Assembly: GCA_964035545.1 (NCBI GenBank)
Contig: OZ037773.1
Span: 6,156,251-6,216,250, forward strand
Reading direction: 5' to 3'
DNA length: 60,000 nt
Source: Bugula neritina
Lineage: Eukaryota > Bryozoa > Gymnolaemata > Cheilostomatida > Bugulidae
Shown here: piece by piece, positions 40,449 through 52,500 of the stretch
How positions within the stretch are numbered: position 1 is the stretch's first letter
Layout of the letters: the number at the start of each line of letters is the position of its first letter
Position numbers and translations under genes: made by a program
Notes under the pieces: model-generated
Told to the model about the DNA's origin: nothing
Database searches by the model: none
The model's input: the letters and a program-made list of their open reading frames with translations, nothing else

Positions 40449-40959
40449 TATAAATATATAATAATTATAATATTGTCATAAGAAATATCAATTATTGTTG
40501 ATACGGTTTAAATGATCAACTATAAAAAGTTTCTATAAATGATAATATAAATAATTCCTATTTCTTGGTTTTTTATACAGAAATGGTTGTTTTCCAGATG
40601 TTGTATGTATTTGGGAACATTGTCTTAACCATTTTTTGTTTAAGCTAGAGGACAACATGAGTTACAAAAAGAGCTAAAAATACTATTTCTTAGAAATCAA
40701 AGGTTTATCTTGTGTACTTTTTATTATGTGCACCATTTCCTTCAATTAACTGAAATATCACTTCCTGGACTTGCTTTGCAATTCAAACTTGTGATACTTT
40801 TAATCAATATATAAACATATCTGTTTATATATTTAACAAATACAATAATTTATACAAATACAATACAATGAGCCTACCATGATAGATAATAGCTAATAGC
40901 TAATAGTGGATATTGCTGTATCTATAATGCTTTTTACAGAAGTCTGTTAGAAATCTTAG
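40449..40959. repeat. Dispersed or duplicated 0.5-kb repeat, copy A
   Basis: About 511 bp closely matching 43335-43854 in the same orientation, over its full length with only scattered substitutions and small indels (shared landmarks: tttcttggttttttatacag, ttgggaacattgtcttaacc, aaatacaataatttatac). The two copies bracket the TGF-beta-like gene. No inverted ends or coding potential are evident. Confidence 0.85.
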
Positions 40960-41862
40960 ATACAAACTACTGAAATTGCTAATTAGTGTAGCACAAAAGA
41001 TGTATATATTATGAAATTTAAGCATAAGTCAAAATTCAGGCCAAGCGCAGAAACCTGCCTTAAGATAGTTGTCAACAAACTGTATTTATTTTGGAGTTTG
41101 TTTTAGGCTGAAGTGCGTTTCCCGTGTTTAGAATTTTAAGTGAACAAAATTTCTCAGACGAAAAAAAAGTTTCTCTTTTTTACATGCAGTCCTTCAAAAT
41201 GTTTGGCATGTATAAAGATGGCATTTTTAAATGCAAAGCTGCAAATAATTCAAACATTCATTTACCAATAAGCGCTCAGTCACAACTCACACATTGTATC
41301 AGTTAATTCCTTGCTTGTAATGTTATTTAAGGCGCATGCTTTATATTAATACCTAGTGCATGTGTTTAGCTTGAAAATAAAAATACAGTTGTACAAGTGC
41401 ATCTGCCAAGTATATCTCCTTAATATAATAACCACATGCAAGAGGGAGCAAAGGTGTTGATATTGGCTGCAGCAAAATGCAACTGAAACAAGCTAAAACA
41501 TTCATTGTTTTTCATAGAATGTACTTGTGGTATAGAACTACTAGCATTGTTTAGGCTATGTCTTTTAATGTTATAAATATGATGCATTGGTATTTAATAA
41601 GCGTTTTCATAAAGACATCATCAATATTCTGCATAAAACATACGATTATTTTCCACATTTTCTACTGTTGCTTCTTTGATAATATTTTCTTGCTGCTATC
41701 TAAACACTAACCTGGACATGCACAATTTTCATGCTTTAAGATATTTTACATATTTGGTTACACAACAACATCTTTTTGTATATCTGGAACCTTGTTTTCC
41801 ATTCTGGCAATGCTGCCAATTTAGTATACATGCACTTCGAACACTTTTTACAAAATGAAAAG

Positions 41863-41870
41863 TATATAAG
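41863..41870 (+). promoter_or_regulatory. TATA box of the TGF-beta-like gene
   Basis: TATATAAG 58 bases upstream of the ATG at 41921, which would give a short leader of roughly 25-30 bases. Motif and spacing only. Confidence 0.55.
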
Positions 41871-41920
41871 AAAGAGATAGGGACTCTCTTTTTATACATT
41901 GGTCAGCCTGTTTAGTCACC

Positions 41921-42372
41921 ATGTCTGTTTACATGTTTCTAATTGTCTTTATCGTTATGGGTGATCAAATCACTGCCTGCTTGCCAACACCAACGGCAGC
42001 GAAGGCAGCAAGAGCGAAAACATCACCGGCATTGAAAGCATCACCGACATTGAAAGCCTCGTCAAAAGACTATTTGGCTTCACTGGAGTCTATTCCACAC
42101 GAGGAAACAAGAACCAGGTATGACTCTATAGTTAAATTAGCTGTTGAGGTTTTTGTTTCCAGATAATATGTTATTCTATCATAGTTGCAACTTTGAGGAA
42201 TGTTTTGTTTAAATGTACTTTTAGCTTACAACAGATCTATTACACTTTATGTAACTAAGAATGCAATTATCAGAAAGAAGTTCAAACTTGTGTGTATAAA
42301 ATACACATAACCACCTGCATACGCACACACAAACAGACACAAACACCCACATGCACACACACACACACATAA

Positions 42373-42403
<31 letters not shown>

Positions 42404-42461
42404 AACACCCACACACAAACACACACACACACGCACACAAACAGACACAAACACCCACACA

Positions 42462-42504
<43 letters not shown>

Positions 42505-43263
42505 ACATGCACACGCACACGCACACACACACACACACACAGGCACACAGGCACAAATGCCAGACATTTTCACCAGTTTCATTTATTGCATTTTGTTTTG
42601 TAGAGAACCGAGGAAAAATCCTTTTACTGGCTTTGACTATTGTGAAGAAGGGCAGACGTCATGCTGCCTCCACCCATTTGTTAAAAGGGCCTCAGAACTT
42701 GAGCTACCCTATGTTTTTCCTCAAATCATACCTCTCAACCACTGCCAAGGGCACTGTAAGTTCATGCAACATAAAGATGTTCTGTTTATAAAATTACAAA
42801 GTGTTACTGCATGTGACTAATATAACTCATTGCATAAATCCTACTTATATATTTTCTATCATATTCAGCTGCACGTCTGACTGATGTGCTAGCTCGTGAT
42901 TCTGTACAAAAGTCTGAAATCAAACCTCAGGCTTCTAACTAGCAAATCAGCTTGCTAACCACTGCTCTACTTAGGGTCTACTGTGGAATCTAAAAGCTAC
43001 AGTCTGTTTACTATTATATATTAAATTTTCTGAGAAATTTTTTGTTGAACTGTTTCTAAAAACAATGCCCGGCATTATTAGATGTTATGTGTTTAATAGG
43101 CCGCTTAGAAGGCAGCGTTCATTCTCAGCTGCTGAGCAAGGACTCCTCCTGCTGCCACGCCACAGAGTTTGAGCCAATCATGGTTACGTATTACGACGGC
43201 AACGGTGTACTGCAATCAGAGTGGCTGGATGGAGCTGTCGCAACCAAATGTGCATGTTCATAA
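41921..43263 (+). CDS. TGF-beta-superfamily ligand with minimal prodomain
   Basis: Three exons join in frame: 41921-42117, 42604-42755, 43100-43263 (513 nt, 170 residues). Residues 1-20 are a signal peptide. Residues 21-69 are a short Ala/Lys/Ser/Pro-rich segment ending R64-T-R66-E-P-R69, a furin-type R-x-R-x-x-R site. The remaining 101 residues are a cystine-knot domain: Y-C79, C86-C87, C113-Q-G-H-C117, C134-C135, and C167-x-C169-S at the terminus. Nine cysteines with the extra N-terminal pair is the TGF-beta/activin arrangement. Secreted dimeric ligands of this family normally have prodomains of 200 residues or more; here there are about 49. The stretch between C117 and C134 (16 residues, the wrist helix) is also shorter than usual. 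The splice at 42755/43100 creates C117. A TATA box lies upstream, and a repeat copy starts 72 bases after the stop. Receptor subclass cannot be told. Confidence 0.85.
42300..42550. repeat. (CA)n microsatellite
   Basis: About 250 bp of CA repeats with AA and GC interruptions in intron 1 of the TGF-beta-like gene, ending about 55 bases before the exon 2 acceptor. Confidence 0.95.
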
Positions 43264-43334
43264 GTAGTCCTTGGTAAAATGAGGGTGGTTGCGGACAATA
43301 TTTTTTATTATATAATTATAATTATATCTAAATA

Positions 43335-43854
43335 ATTATAAATATATAATAATTATAATATTATCATAAGAAATATCAATTATTGTTTATATATTGCTTA
43401 AATGATCAAATATAAAAAGTTCCTATAAATGATAATATAAATAATTCCTATTTCTTGGTTTTTTATACAGAAATGGTTGTCTTTCAGATGTTGTATTTAT
43501 TTGGGAACATTGTCTTAACCATTTTTTGTTTAAGCTAAAGGACAGTATGAGTAACAAAAGGAGCTAAAAATACTATTTCTTAGAAATCAAAGGTTTATCT
43601 TGTGTACTTTTTTATTGACAAACGGATGTGCGTATCATTTCCTTTAATTACCTGCAATATTGCTACTTGGAATTGCTTTGCTGCTAGTATATTTTTAGTC
43701 AACACATAAACATATCTGCTTGTATATTTAACAAATACAATAATTTATACAAATACAATACAATGAGCCTACTATGATAGATAATATAGCTAATAGCTAA
43801 TAGTTGATATGGCTGTATCTAATGGTTTTTACAGAAGTCTGCTAGAAATCTTAG
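43335..43854. repeat. Dispersed or duplicated 0.5-kb repeat, copy B
   Basis: Partner of 40449-40959 in direct orientation, immediately downstream of the TGF-beta-like gene and probably within or next to its 3' UTR. Confidence 0.85.
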
Positions 43855-44113
43855 CTCAGGCATTCTACTGGCAATATTCTTAGGCATGTACTATACCCAC
43901 ATTTATGATGCTGTTATGGTAAAATCAACATACCTATATAATTTCCATAATACAGTCTTTGCATCAGCCACCTCATTGGCTGAACATCTTTATATAATAC
44001 ATATAAAGTCTCCACAATTAAAAGCAATAATTTTTTTCTGATTTGTTGCACCAGCTTGACTTCAACACTAAGAAAGTTATTCTTATAAAATAATTACATT
44101 TATTAACATAGCA

Positions 44114-44119
44114 TTTATT
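44114..44119 (-). terminator. Polyadenylation signal AATAAA for the RPTG-module gene
   Basis: TTTATT on the plus strand, 42 bases beyond the stop at 44161. A second TTTATT lies about 15 bases further on. Confidence 0.55.
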
Positions 44120-44160
44120 GCAGCACAAAACAACTGAATAGATTACACTAAAATAGCTGC

Positions 44161-47100
44161 CTAATGCTGCCTGTCACCATGTTTGTGGTGATGTTTGCCA
44201 TGCTTTTCCTGTTTTTGCTGCTGTTCAACCAGGTGTTCCCACGCCTTTACTTTCACTTCAGCGTCTTTCATTTTATTTCTCAGCTAAAAATAGAGCTTCA
44301 ATAAGAAATGTGATAGAAGATAACTTCCTATTAATATTTTGCTGATTTTACTTGGGGAAACTATTGTTACAGTATACAATGTTGCACAAACATGTACATG
44401 ATATGGTACGGTGCTTTATTCCATAAAATTCTTAAACCGCTTAATTCTTAAACAGTAATTTTTTTTATAATATTACTATTTATTATTATTATTTATTATT
44501 TATAATTATTTTTTACGAGAGTTTTACGTCAAAAGAAGTATTCAGAGAGTAATAACACCGCATGCAGACAGTCACAATTATGCTTCCATAGCATTTTCCA
44601 GTGGCTCTATTCTGAAACCCTTTCTCTTAATAAACTCAACAGGCACACAACTACAAACCACTTTGTAACCTTAAATATACTTACCATATCGTAGGCAGCA
44701 TGAAACAATTGCTTCTGTTCCTTGCCATCTTTCCCATTTGGTTTAGAAGTGTGGAGCTTCTTCCTAATCTCTTTATATTTCTCACGGATGTTCTTCATTA
44801 TTTTTCTGATTGGAGTTCCAGTTGGCCTTCTGCCAAAAATATCCTCCAGGTGTTTCCTGAAACCCTCCACATGTGGGCCATAGGCTGAGCTGCAAATGTA
44901 TATATGTATATTATGTATACATGTATATTATGTGTATTATGTATATTATGTATACTATGTATATTATGTATACTATGTATATTATGTATATTATGTATAC
45001 TATGTATATTATGTATATTATGTATACTATGTATATTATGTATACTACATGTATATTATGTATATTATGTATATTATGTATATTATGTATACTATGTATA
45101 TTATGTATACTATGTATATTATGTATATTATGTATACTATGTATATTATGTATATTATGTATATTATGTATACTATGTATATTATGTATATTATGTATAT
45201 TATGTATACTATGTATATTATGTATACTACATGTATATTATGTATGTTATGTATACATGTATACTATGTATACTATGTATATTTTAACATATGCAAGTCT
45301 AAACAAATTAATTGCTCTATAATCATCAGTGTTCTCAACACAAGTAGGAAGTTATATATATTAAGGAACAAAGGCTAGTCGCTATAACGTACCCAGCAAT
45401 TTTATTTTCAATTTCCTGTTTCTTCACTTGGTGTTCTAGATCATCAAGTTGTGACGTCACGTCCTGAGCATGTTTCTTTAGCTACATATATTATATTACA
45501 ATTTAATATGGTAAAATGTTGCAGTATTATTTCTAACATTATAATATAAAATTTATGCAACATACAATTACATAGACACTATGTTGAAACAATTATTGTT
45601 TCTGCAAGCAGTGATGGTACCAAAAAAGCATTTTACTAATTTTAACCTAACAAATGCCCTTCTTGATACTAATATTCCAATATCAAACATAACAATGGTA
45701 GCATAACTCCAGTCAATTGATATATAATATATATCAAGTGTGGTACAGGTAGCGCTAGTAAGCAATTAATTTAGAAATATTTTGTTGAGGGAGAAAACAT
45801 ATAAAGCATATACCTTAATACAGATATCAATGTCAAATTGTTGTCTATAATGATATATTGAACATAATATGCTTATTTTCAACATACAATAAATCAATCT
45901 GTATTTATCTGTTGATGGCATTATTTTAGGAAATTTATTCAGGCTGTAAATCTAACTATTGGGCCACAACGTTGCAATTAGGAATTGCCCCCCCCACACT
46001 GATTAATTGAAGACATGTGTAAACAAAATGTAATATAAACCTGAATGGGCATATATAAATCTGAAGGTGCATTTGCATGAGTGGTAGCCAAGATATTTCA
46101 GCTGCAGCTAATAATACTACACAAATGTAACTAAGTAGCCCTGCTATAAAAAACGGTACTAGCACTTCACACACTAGAGTTGTCAACCTCTTTAACCTCA
46201 AAGATACCTGTTTATAAGCTTCCTTGTATTTATGTCCATGTGTAGATGACTTCAATTCTTCCTTTACTTCTTCATATTTCTGTCTGATCATGTGTCTGTA
46301 TCCGTCAAAGTCTGGTCTACCAGTTGGTCTGTGGGCCAGCAGGTCCTCAAAATGATCTCTAAACATCTTAACATGATCTCTGCAATAAACACCATCAAAG
46401 ATGTCTTTAACAATTAAAAATTTGATAAAGTTCAGCAGCTTTACTGGCTGAAAAATACAAATATATACGTTTCAATTCAATACCTAACTTTATTTGGTTA
46501 AATATAAAATATTTTATCACCAAATAAGAGTCCTTGACTTTTAATAGAGTTGATGTATTTAAACGCAGATAATGAAGCCATATTTAATGTACAAATACAG
46601 TACACTACAAGATTATTTATTAAATTGGCTATTAGTCAGTCGAAAATTATGAAAAACATAAAAACATCTGTACAGGACTGGTTCTGAACATTTTAGGCCA
46701 GCTACTAAAGATCTCTGCATCAACTCCAGTTTTTCAAATCAATAAAATATTTTCACTCTACAAACATTTGAAAATGACAATCGAAGTTATTCTGTGAATG
46801 CAAACACGGAAATTGACACCCGCTTTCATGCTTTAGCTGCAAGTACTTATCTATGCTGTAGAAGATTAGTCAATGTCTTACACAACAGCTTCTGTCTCAT
46901 CAGCATTGCTGCCGGCAGCAGTTAGCTTAGCATCCTGGGACAGTTTCTCAGCCCATTTTCTTAGAGCAGTTTGAGCTTTTCTGAAGTTTGAGTGCAACTA
47001 AAAAGTACCCAGTTATATAACATAACTTGCATGAGTGAGCAAAACATATATTCCATCACTTACTATATGGAAATAAACCTGCAGGATATGTGATTTTCTC

Positions 47101-48305
47101 CATAATAAGTTATTAAATATTAGTTTCTGCATCACCTATACATCGTCTTATAAAGAGTATTTGGTTTTTAGAGCTCATAGTTGTGCTCTGAGATCTAACA
47201 GAGTTGAGAGCAATACATGTTCGTTATGATAGGCAAGATACAAATAGTTAGTTCTTATAGCCCCCAGCTGCTGGTTTCAGGTTTGAGAGGTATAAAACAA
47301 ATTACCATAGCAACAATGTTGCTACTCTGTTCATCTATCCTAGCCAGCAATATATACTTGGAATTATCCCCCTCTACTAGGTGCAGCATTGCTTCACTTA
47401 GTACTTACCGCCCAGACAGCGTGGTTGTGATCAGCCCGGTCCTTGTGACTAACGGCCAGGCCACCTGGTCTCAGACTAGCCAAAGTCTTTGATGTCTGTC
47501 TGTAGAGGTTGTGTACTTGTTTATAGATATCCTTGGGTCTACCAGTTGGCCTGGACTGCATCAGTGATTGGAACTTAGATGCAAAGTCCAGAGCATGCTG
47601 ATGGTATGGACTAGCAACAGAAATAATACATGCATAACGAGACAGGAAAAGTGTTAGTATTTTATGTAACTCAAAAGATGCAGTCCTCCATGTATGCAGA
47701 GCTTTAAAAATAAAAACTTTGTGTTTAATAAATGATACTTAATGACCTTCCAACATTAATGTTTTTATATCTTTACCCTACCATTAGTGGTTCTATATTT
47801 TTTTTATTTCCATAATTGTTTGGATGTCTTAGTGGTTTGATATTTTCCTATATTCTCTATTGTTGCTTTAGTAATGCTGTTAAAATTTAAAATTCAATGT
47901 CAGATAACGTGCCCACTGTCCCATTACCTTAGGATTTCACCAGTCTGTAGTTTGTACAAAATTTGAACAGTTTAACCTGGTTAAACAATGTTCAATGAAG
48001 TGCATTTTGGGTAAGCATAAGACTGATACTCCAAAGCAAGCACAACACTTCATCACACCAGTGTTTACTTCAAGCACTCACCTTCTAAGAACAGCCGTTT
48101 TATCTGTATCCACGTCTGCAGCAATTGCCTACAACCAATGATATTTGGCTAAAATATGTGACAGTACAGAAACTTTCATTGGTGCAAAAGAACGTATGCT
48201 TATTACACTAAAATGATAACAGTTGTTGATTGGCTAGCATCACTCAGGAAGGAGAAATGTACTCACCACAGCTACAAACAGACAGAAAAACGTAGCGAAA
48301 TTCAT
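44161..48305 (-). CDS. Secreted three-module protein (RPTGxP repeats), His-rich C-terminus, unrecognised family
   Basis: Eight exons join in frame, minus-strand order: 48305-48267, 48128-48082, 47610-47409, 46997-46882, 46379-46208, 45481-45393, 44889-44685, 44283-44161 (993 nt, 330 residues). Residues 1-17 are a signal peptide (M-N-F-A-T-F-F-C...A-I-A-A), followed by a short acidic pro-like stretch ending L-R-R. Three modules follow at about 29-134, 135-221 and 222-330. Each opens with H-x3-F-x3-[FL]-x2-[LI]-[MLF]-x2-R-P-T-G-x-P (RPTG at 49-52, 152-155, 243-246), then a charged helix, then a second exon starting with Leu that encodes another amphipathic helix. Each module uses one exon pair with identical intron phases (2, then 0). 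The mature chain has no cysteine; the C-terminus is His-rich (G-K-H-H-H-K-H). Secretion is inferred from the signal peptide. I cannot name the family; function is unknown. Confidence 0.85.
44895..45285. repeat. 9-10-bp minisatellite (tatactatg / tatattatg)
   Basis: About 390 bp of tatgtatat-tatgtatac units in the RPTG-module gene intron, beginning about 5 bases from the acceptor of exon 44685-44889. Overlapping open frames are repeat translations. Confidence 0.95.
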
Positions 48306-49568
48306 CTTGTGTTCAAGATAACTACACTGACAACTAATCGCTATGACAGGTCCTATTATGCAAGGAGCATGGGAACTAGCAGCAGGAATTTAAAATTACA
48401 CTGTTAGATGAGGAGGGGTGGCAAACAAACCCACTCATACCGTATCATATATAACTCCTAAAGCTACAAATAGCCTGTAGGGCGTGGCAACACATGTATT
48501 GAAAAACATATTTGGGTGGGGCTCTGGAACTGAAGAAGACTGAATTAACTTAAGCAGCTTCAAAATGCTGAAAATACTAGTAGGCTATTTGTGTTGAAGT
48601 TTTGAGAATAACTGGTACTGATGCTTTGATAAATAGTATTAAGTCATTGAAATGGAATAAAAATATATTTCAGTTGTATTTATAGCTTTAAAAACATTCA
48701 AATTGCAAGCCTATCATTTTATCCATGTCATAATTGGCACTGAGCTAGTAATATATTGTAGGTATATCTTATCACTCCTACATATGCTGGGTTACAGCTT
48801 GTGTTTTATGTTATCCTGAGATAGTATTATGTAACAACTTTATCGTACTAAATTTTTTATTGTATTAAGCAAGCGTCAACGCATCTCACTGTACCATCAA
48901 AATAATTTATTATAATATAAAATGATACAATATAATGTAATGTAATATAAAATAAAATGCAATATAATATAAGTACCAAGAGTGCAGCAGGCCACTTAAT
49001 GTTAAAATGAATGTACATTATTATGAAAAGCTAGTAGTAAATTAATAAAGTATTATATAATAATTTTGATTAGGAAATGATTTAGTATAAAGGTGAGGTA
49101 ACACTCATTATAAACTAAATTTAACCTCGAGACCTGCGCAATGCTTTATTTGATAAAATGGCTTTCTTTACAGTTGCATAAAAGGCATTTAATTAGTAAA
49201 TTAAAAAAAAGTTACGAGATTGTAGACAATTCAGCAGCTATGTAGTTGAATTATATTCTTATATAAACTTATTAAAATTAAGAAGTAATAAAATTCTTTA
49301 CCATTACCAAAAAATTTTTTTCTCGGTTTTCATTTAATAGTATTTAATAATTAGTGAAAAACAGTTTCATCATAATTATTACACAAAAATGATTAGATCT
49401 TTCCAACAGAATGATTTTCTCTTACATGAAACAAACATCGTAGGCTCAAAAAATCTCTCTTGTTCAGCAAGTGTTTATGTTTGACAGATACGACAGGTAG
49501 ATATAGAAGTCTGTTACAGTCATATTGGCTAATGCTAATCTACACTAGATATAGTCTGAGCACAAATT
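48306..49568. other. Intergenic region upstream of the RPTG-module gene
   Basis: Includes the RPTG-gene promoter and the 3' flank of PDCD2. Low-complexity ATAATATAAAAT-type sequence at about 48900-48970. No coding frame or RNA gene seen. Confidence 0.6.
48447..48454 (-). promoter_or_regulatory. Candidate TATA box of the RPTG-module gene
   Basis: On the minus strand TTATATAT lies about 145 bases upstream of the ATG at 48305. Motif match and plausible spacing only. Confidence 0.4.
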
Positions 49569-52500
49569 CTATGCTTTTTCCACAAGATCTTTACTGGAGA
49601 AGTCCTGTTTCCACACAAATTCCGCAGCATAGCCCTCGATTTCACAAGACTTCTCACAAGTGTATACTAGCAGTGTACCCCAGTCTAAGCCGTCTTTCAC
49701 ATCGGTCATGTGGAGATAACTCAAAGTCTGACTCATGATCTACAAGATCGTACATCCATAAAGACTGTTTGCAACTGGAGTGTTTTCAATATGATTTGAA
49801 GTTTCAACACAGGTGATAATTGTACAAGCTTCTATACTGTCATGAATCGCTCTGCGTCGAGGGTGACTAAGTGCAACAGTTTGGAATTCTCGAGTTTGGG
49901 GGGGGGAGGGGGAGAAATTCCAACTTAAACCCCTCAACTCAAAACTAGAGAATCCCAAACTATTGCACTCAGTCACCTCCAACTCGGAGCTGCTTTTAGA
50001 ACAATTTTATTGCCATATTATGATTATGTAACATGTATAAACAGCATTAGTTCATGAAAAAAACACAGCAATGGCATCAAAATGACACAATCTATAAAAC
50101 AGACACTCCATGATGCAATTCTACAACTTAGACATACGCAGAGGAAGTACCTGAAACTCGAACTGCCGAGCTGCACCACATGACTCACAGTTTGGTATAC
50201 TCTCGGGAACTGCGCTGTCATCAGATACCAGCAGCGGTCTACCACCTCTGTTATACCTTATTATCTACAATAAGGTCAAGGATGTATACACATGTTGCTC
50301 GGCAACAGCAACTAGAGTATTCAGAGTATAACTACTAACTAGAATTTATAGAAATAGTATATTATTCAAGTTCTCTATTAATCGCATAAAAATTAACTCA
50401 ACTTTCAAACTTTACTCTCTTTGCAACAAAATCACTTTAGAATAAATGTCTTCAAATATGTACAATAGTTGTGTAAACTACTTTGGGAATGAAATGTGGA
50501 TTTTAATATATTTTACACTACATTGTATTCATCGAGAGCTTCAATAAGCAATGTGATATTTCCAGATTCATGCTGCAACAATAATGAACCGTCTAACATA
50601 ACTAACTTGGGATTTTCCAACAAACCTGGTATCCCCCAGCATACCTGATAATTCTAGCAAACCTGTATTTCTCCAACATACCTGGTCTGGATTATCGGCA
50701 ATCCTTTCTCTAAACTTCATAAAAGCTCTGTCAGCAATTTTAATTTCTTCAGCTGCATCCCAGTCTGATTTAGTTGCTTGGGCAGACAACTCCTTGCCAG
50801 GTTTATTATTTCTGATGTAACTCTAAGAGCGTAAAGAACAGGGTGACGTGATTGGCTAACTTGTCACCTTTTAATATACTATTTTAGACAAACAGTCAAC
50901 ATGCTTACAGATAGCACAACTTATTCAAATATAGTATTGCATCAACTGTTCGTATGTAATAACATATATACTTCAATAAAAACATAGGTTATTATTAACC
51001 ACAATGAACTATAATTTAGATCTTCAGTATAAATTAATTCTTCGTGCAAACATCGGCTTTACTTATAGCTAGTAAACAGGATAAAAGGCAGTGTCTGAAT
51101 ACAGTTACTAATCTTAAGCATAACTTTACACATTTATGTGTTTCAGAATCAATCATAGACCCTAAAGGTTATGGTTAAACCTAGCTTTTGTAGATTTATA
51201 AGAAATTGAACATAGACCTCTAATAAACGCGCAGCAGAACTTTTTCACTGCTCAGAATAGAATTTGCTGAGCCGATTAACTATTGATAACAACACTTACC
51301 TCAAACTCTTGGAGTGTCTCTTTCTCTGACTTACTTCTAGGCTTTGAAATCGTTTCAGCTTCCACCACAATTTCATATTCATCAAAAAAATAATTCAGTT
51401 TCGTTTTTTTATAACTTTTCTCACCTACAAATTTATAAAGGGAATATTGCAATACAACCTGTCACATGTTACTCTCAGTAATGATGGCTATCATGAAAAG
51501 ATAATGTAAAACTAAAAAACTCATTAAAAAATTGTAAAAAACCTAAAAATCATGTTCAAGAAATGTATTTAAACAAGGCTTGTGTGTATTTTCAAGAGGT
51601 CAGTGTCAATAAATTACCAATGTGAAGATTAAAACAAAACAAAAAGTTATACCTATTGCATAAAGAAACTTATTCAACTTACCAATTTCTACTGGATTCA
51701 TTGCTGATGCAGAATCGCTGACCAAATTTTGTGAGTCAGCGCATTCAATTTTATGATGAGCTTTCCAGTGAAGCACTTGATGCTCTTTGCAGCAATACGT
51801 GTACCTTTTACACCGAGAGCAAGACTTTGTTGCTGAACAGTGACATACATGGCAGAGTTTGCAGTAATCCGAAGCTTGGGGATATGGCTGTGATTCGTCA
51901 AAAAAGTGTTCATTTGGTGGGTTGAAACTGTAAACAGAATTTTTTCGTGGCAGTTGGCTTCTAAAGCATTTAATAGAAGGCTTGGTACAACTCTCATTTT
52001 CACACACGAATATAAACAAAGTCCGGTGATAAGTTTGTGAGTTGTCGGTGTCAATCAAATTAACGTTACTGTTAGGCTTGTCATTATGAGAATGATTCAG
52101 AATTGGTAGCCTAATTTGCGAGTTTGATGGCGATAAAGAAAATTCGACATCAGTCTGAGTCTTCGTTTGAGGCTCTCTTTTATTCTGGCTTTCAGTAAAA
52201 TTTTCAGCCTTAGTCTGCTTGGTCACTTTTTGAGTACAAGGTCCAATTTCATCTCCAGTTCCGTTTGGCTTTAGACTTGCAGTTTCAGTTTGAGTCTGAG
52301 TCTCTATCTCAGACGATGGAAACGTAGATCCATGAACAGTCTCAAAATTCGATAGTGAATATCCAGGACGACCTTTAAGGTCACCAAGTGCAACTCCACC
52401 GTCAGTATCAGTATGGGTATTATTGTTATTAGATTTAGTAGTAGTACTACTACTAGTAGTAGTACGAGGCTCCGACGGCGACAGTGAGTGTGACACTGAC

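Larger units (their letters stand above)
37049..41862. other. Long intergenic region with scattered repeats
   Basis: Contains the DNAJC17 3' flank; a single-arm relative of the foldback element at about 37215-37275 (see 49849-49992); a tatacccacataata-type array at about 38550-38705; and a 511-bp copy of the repeat also found at 43335-43854. A hydrophobic open frame at 38001-38252 lacks splice or homology support. No gene called. Confidence 0.6.

Noticed and set aside
42869-42942. Alternative last exon of the TGF-beta-like gene (acceptor atattcag, open to TAG)
   Set aside because: In phase, but it would replace C117 with Ser and remove the second half of the cystine knot; splicing to 43100 restores C117 and the full domain.
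44873-45378. Cys/Ile/Leu and Tyr/Val repeat frames
   Set aside because: Translations of the tatgtatac minisatellite in an intron of the RPTG-module gene.
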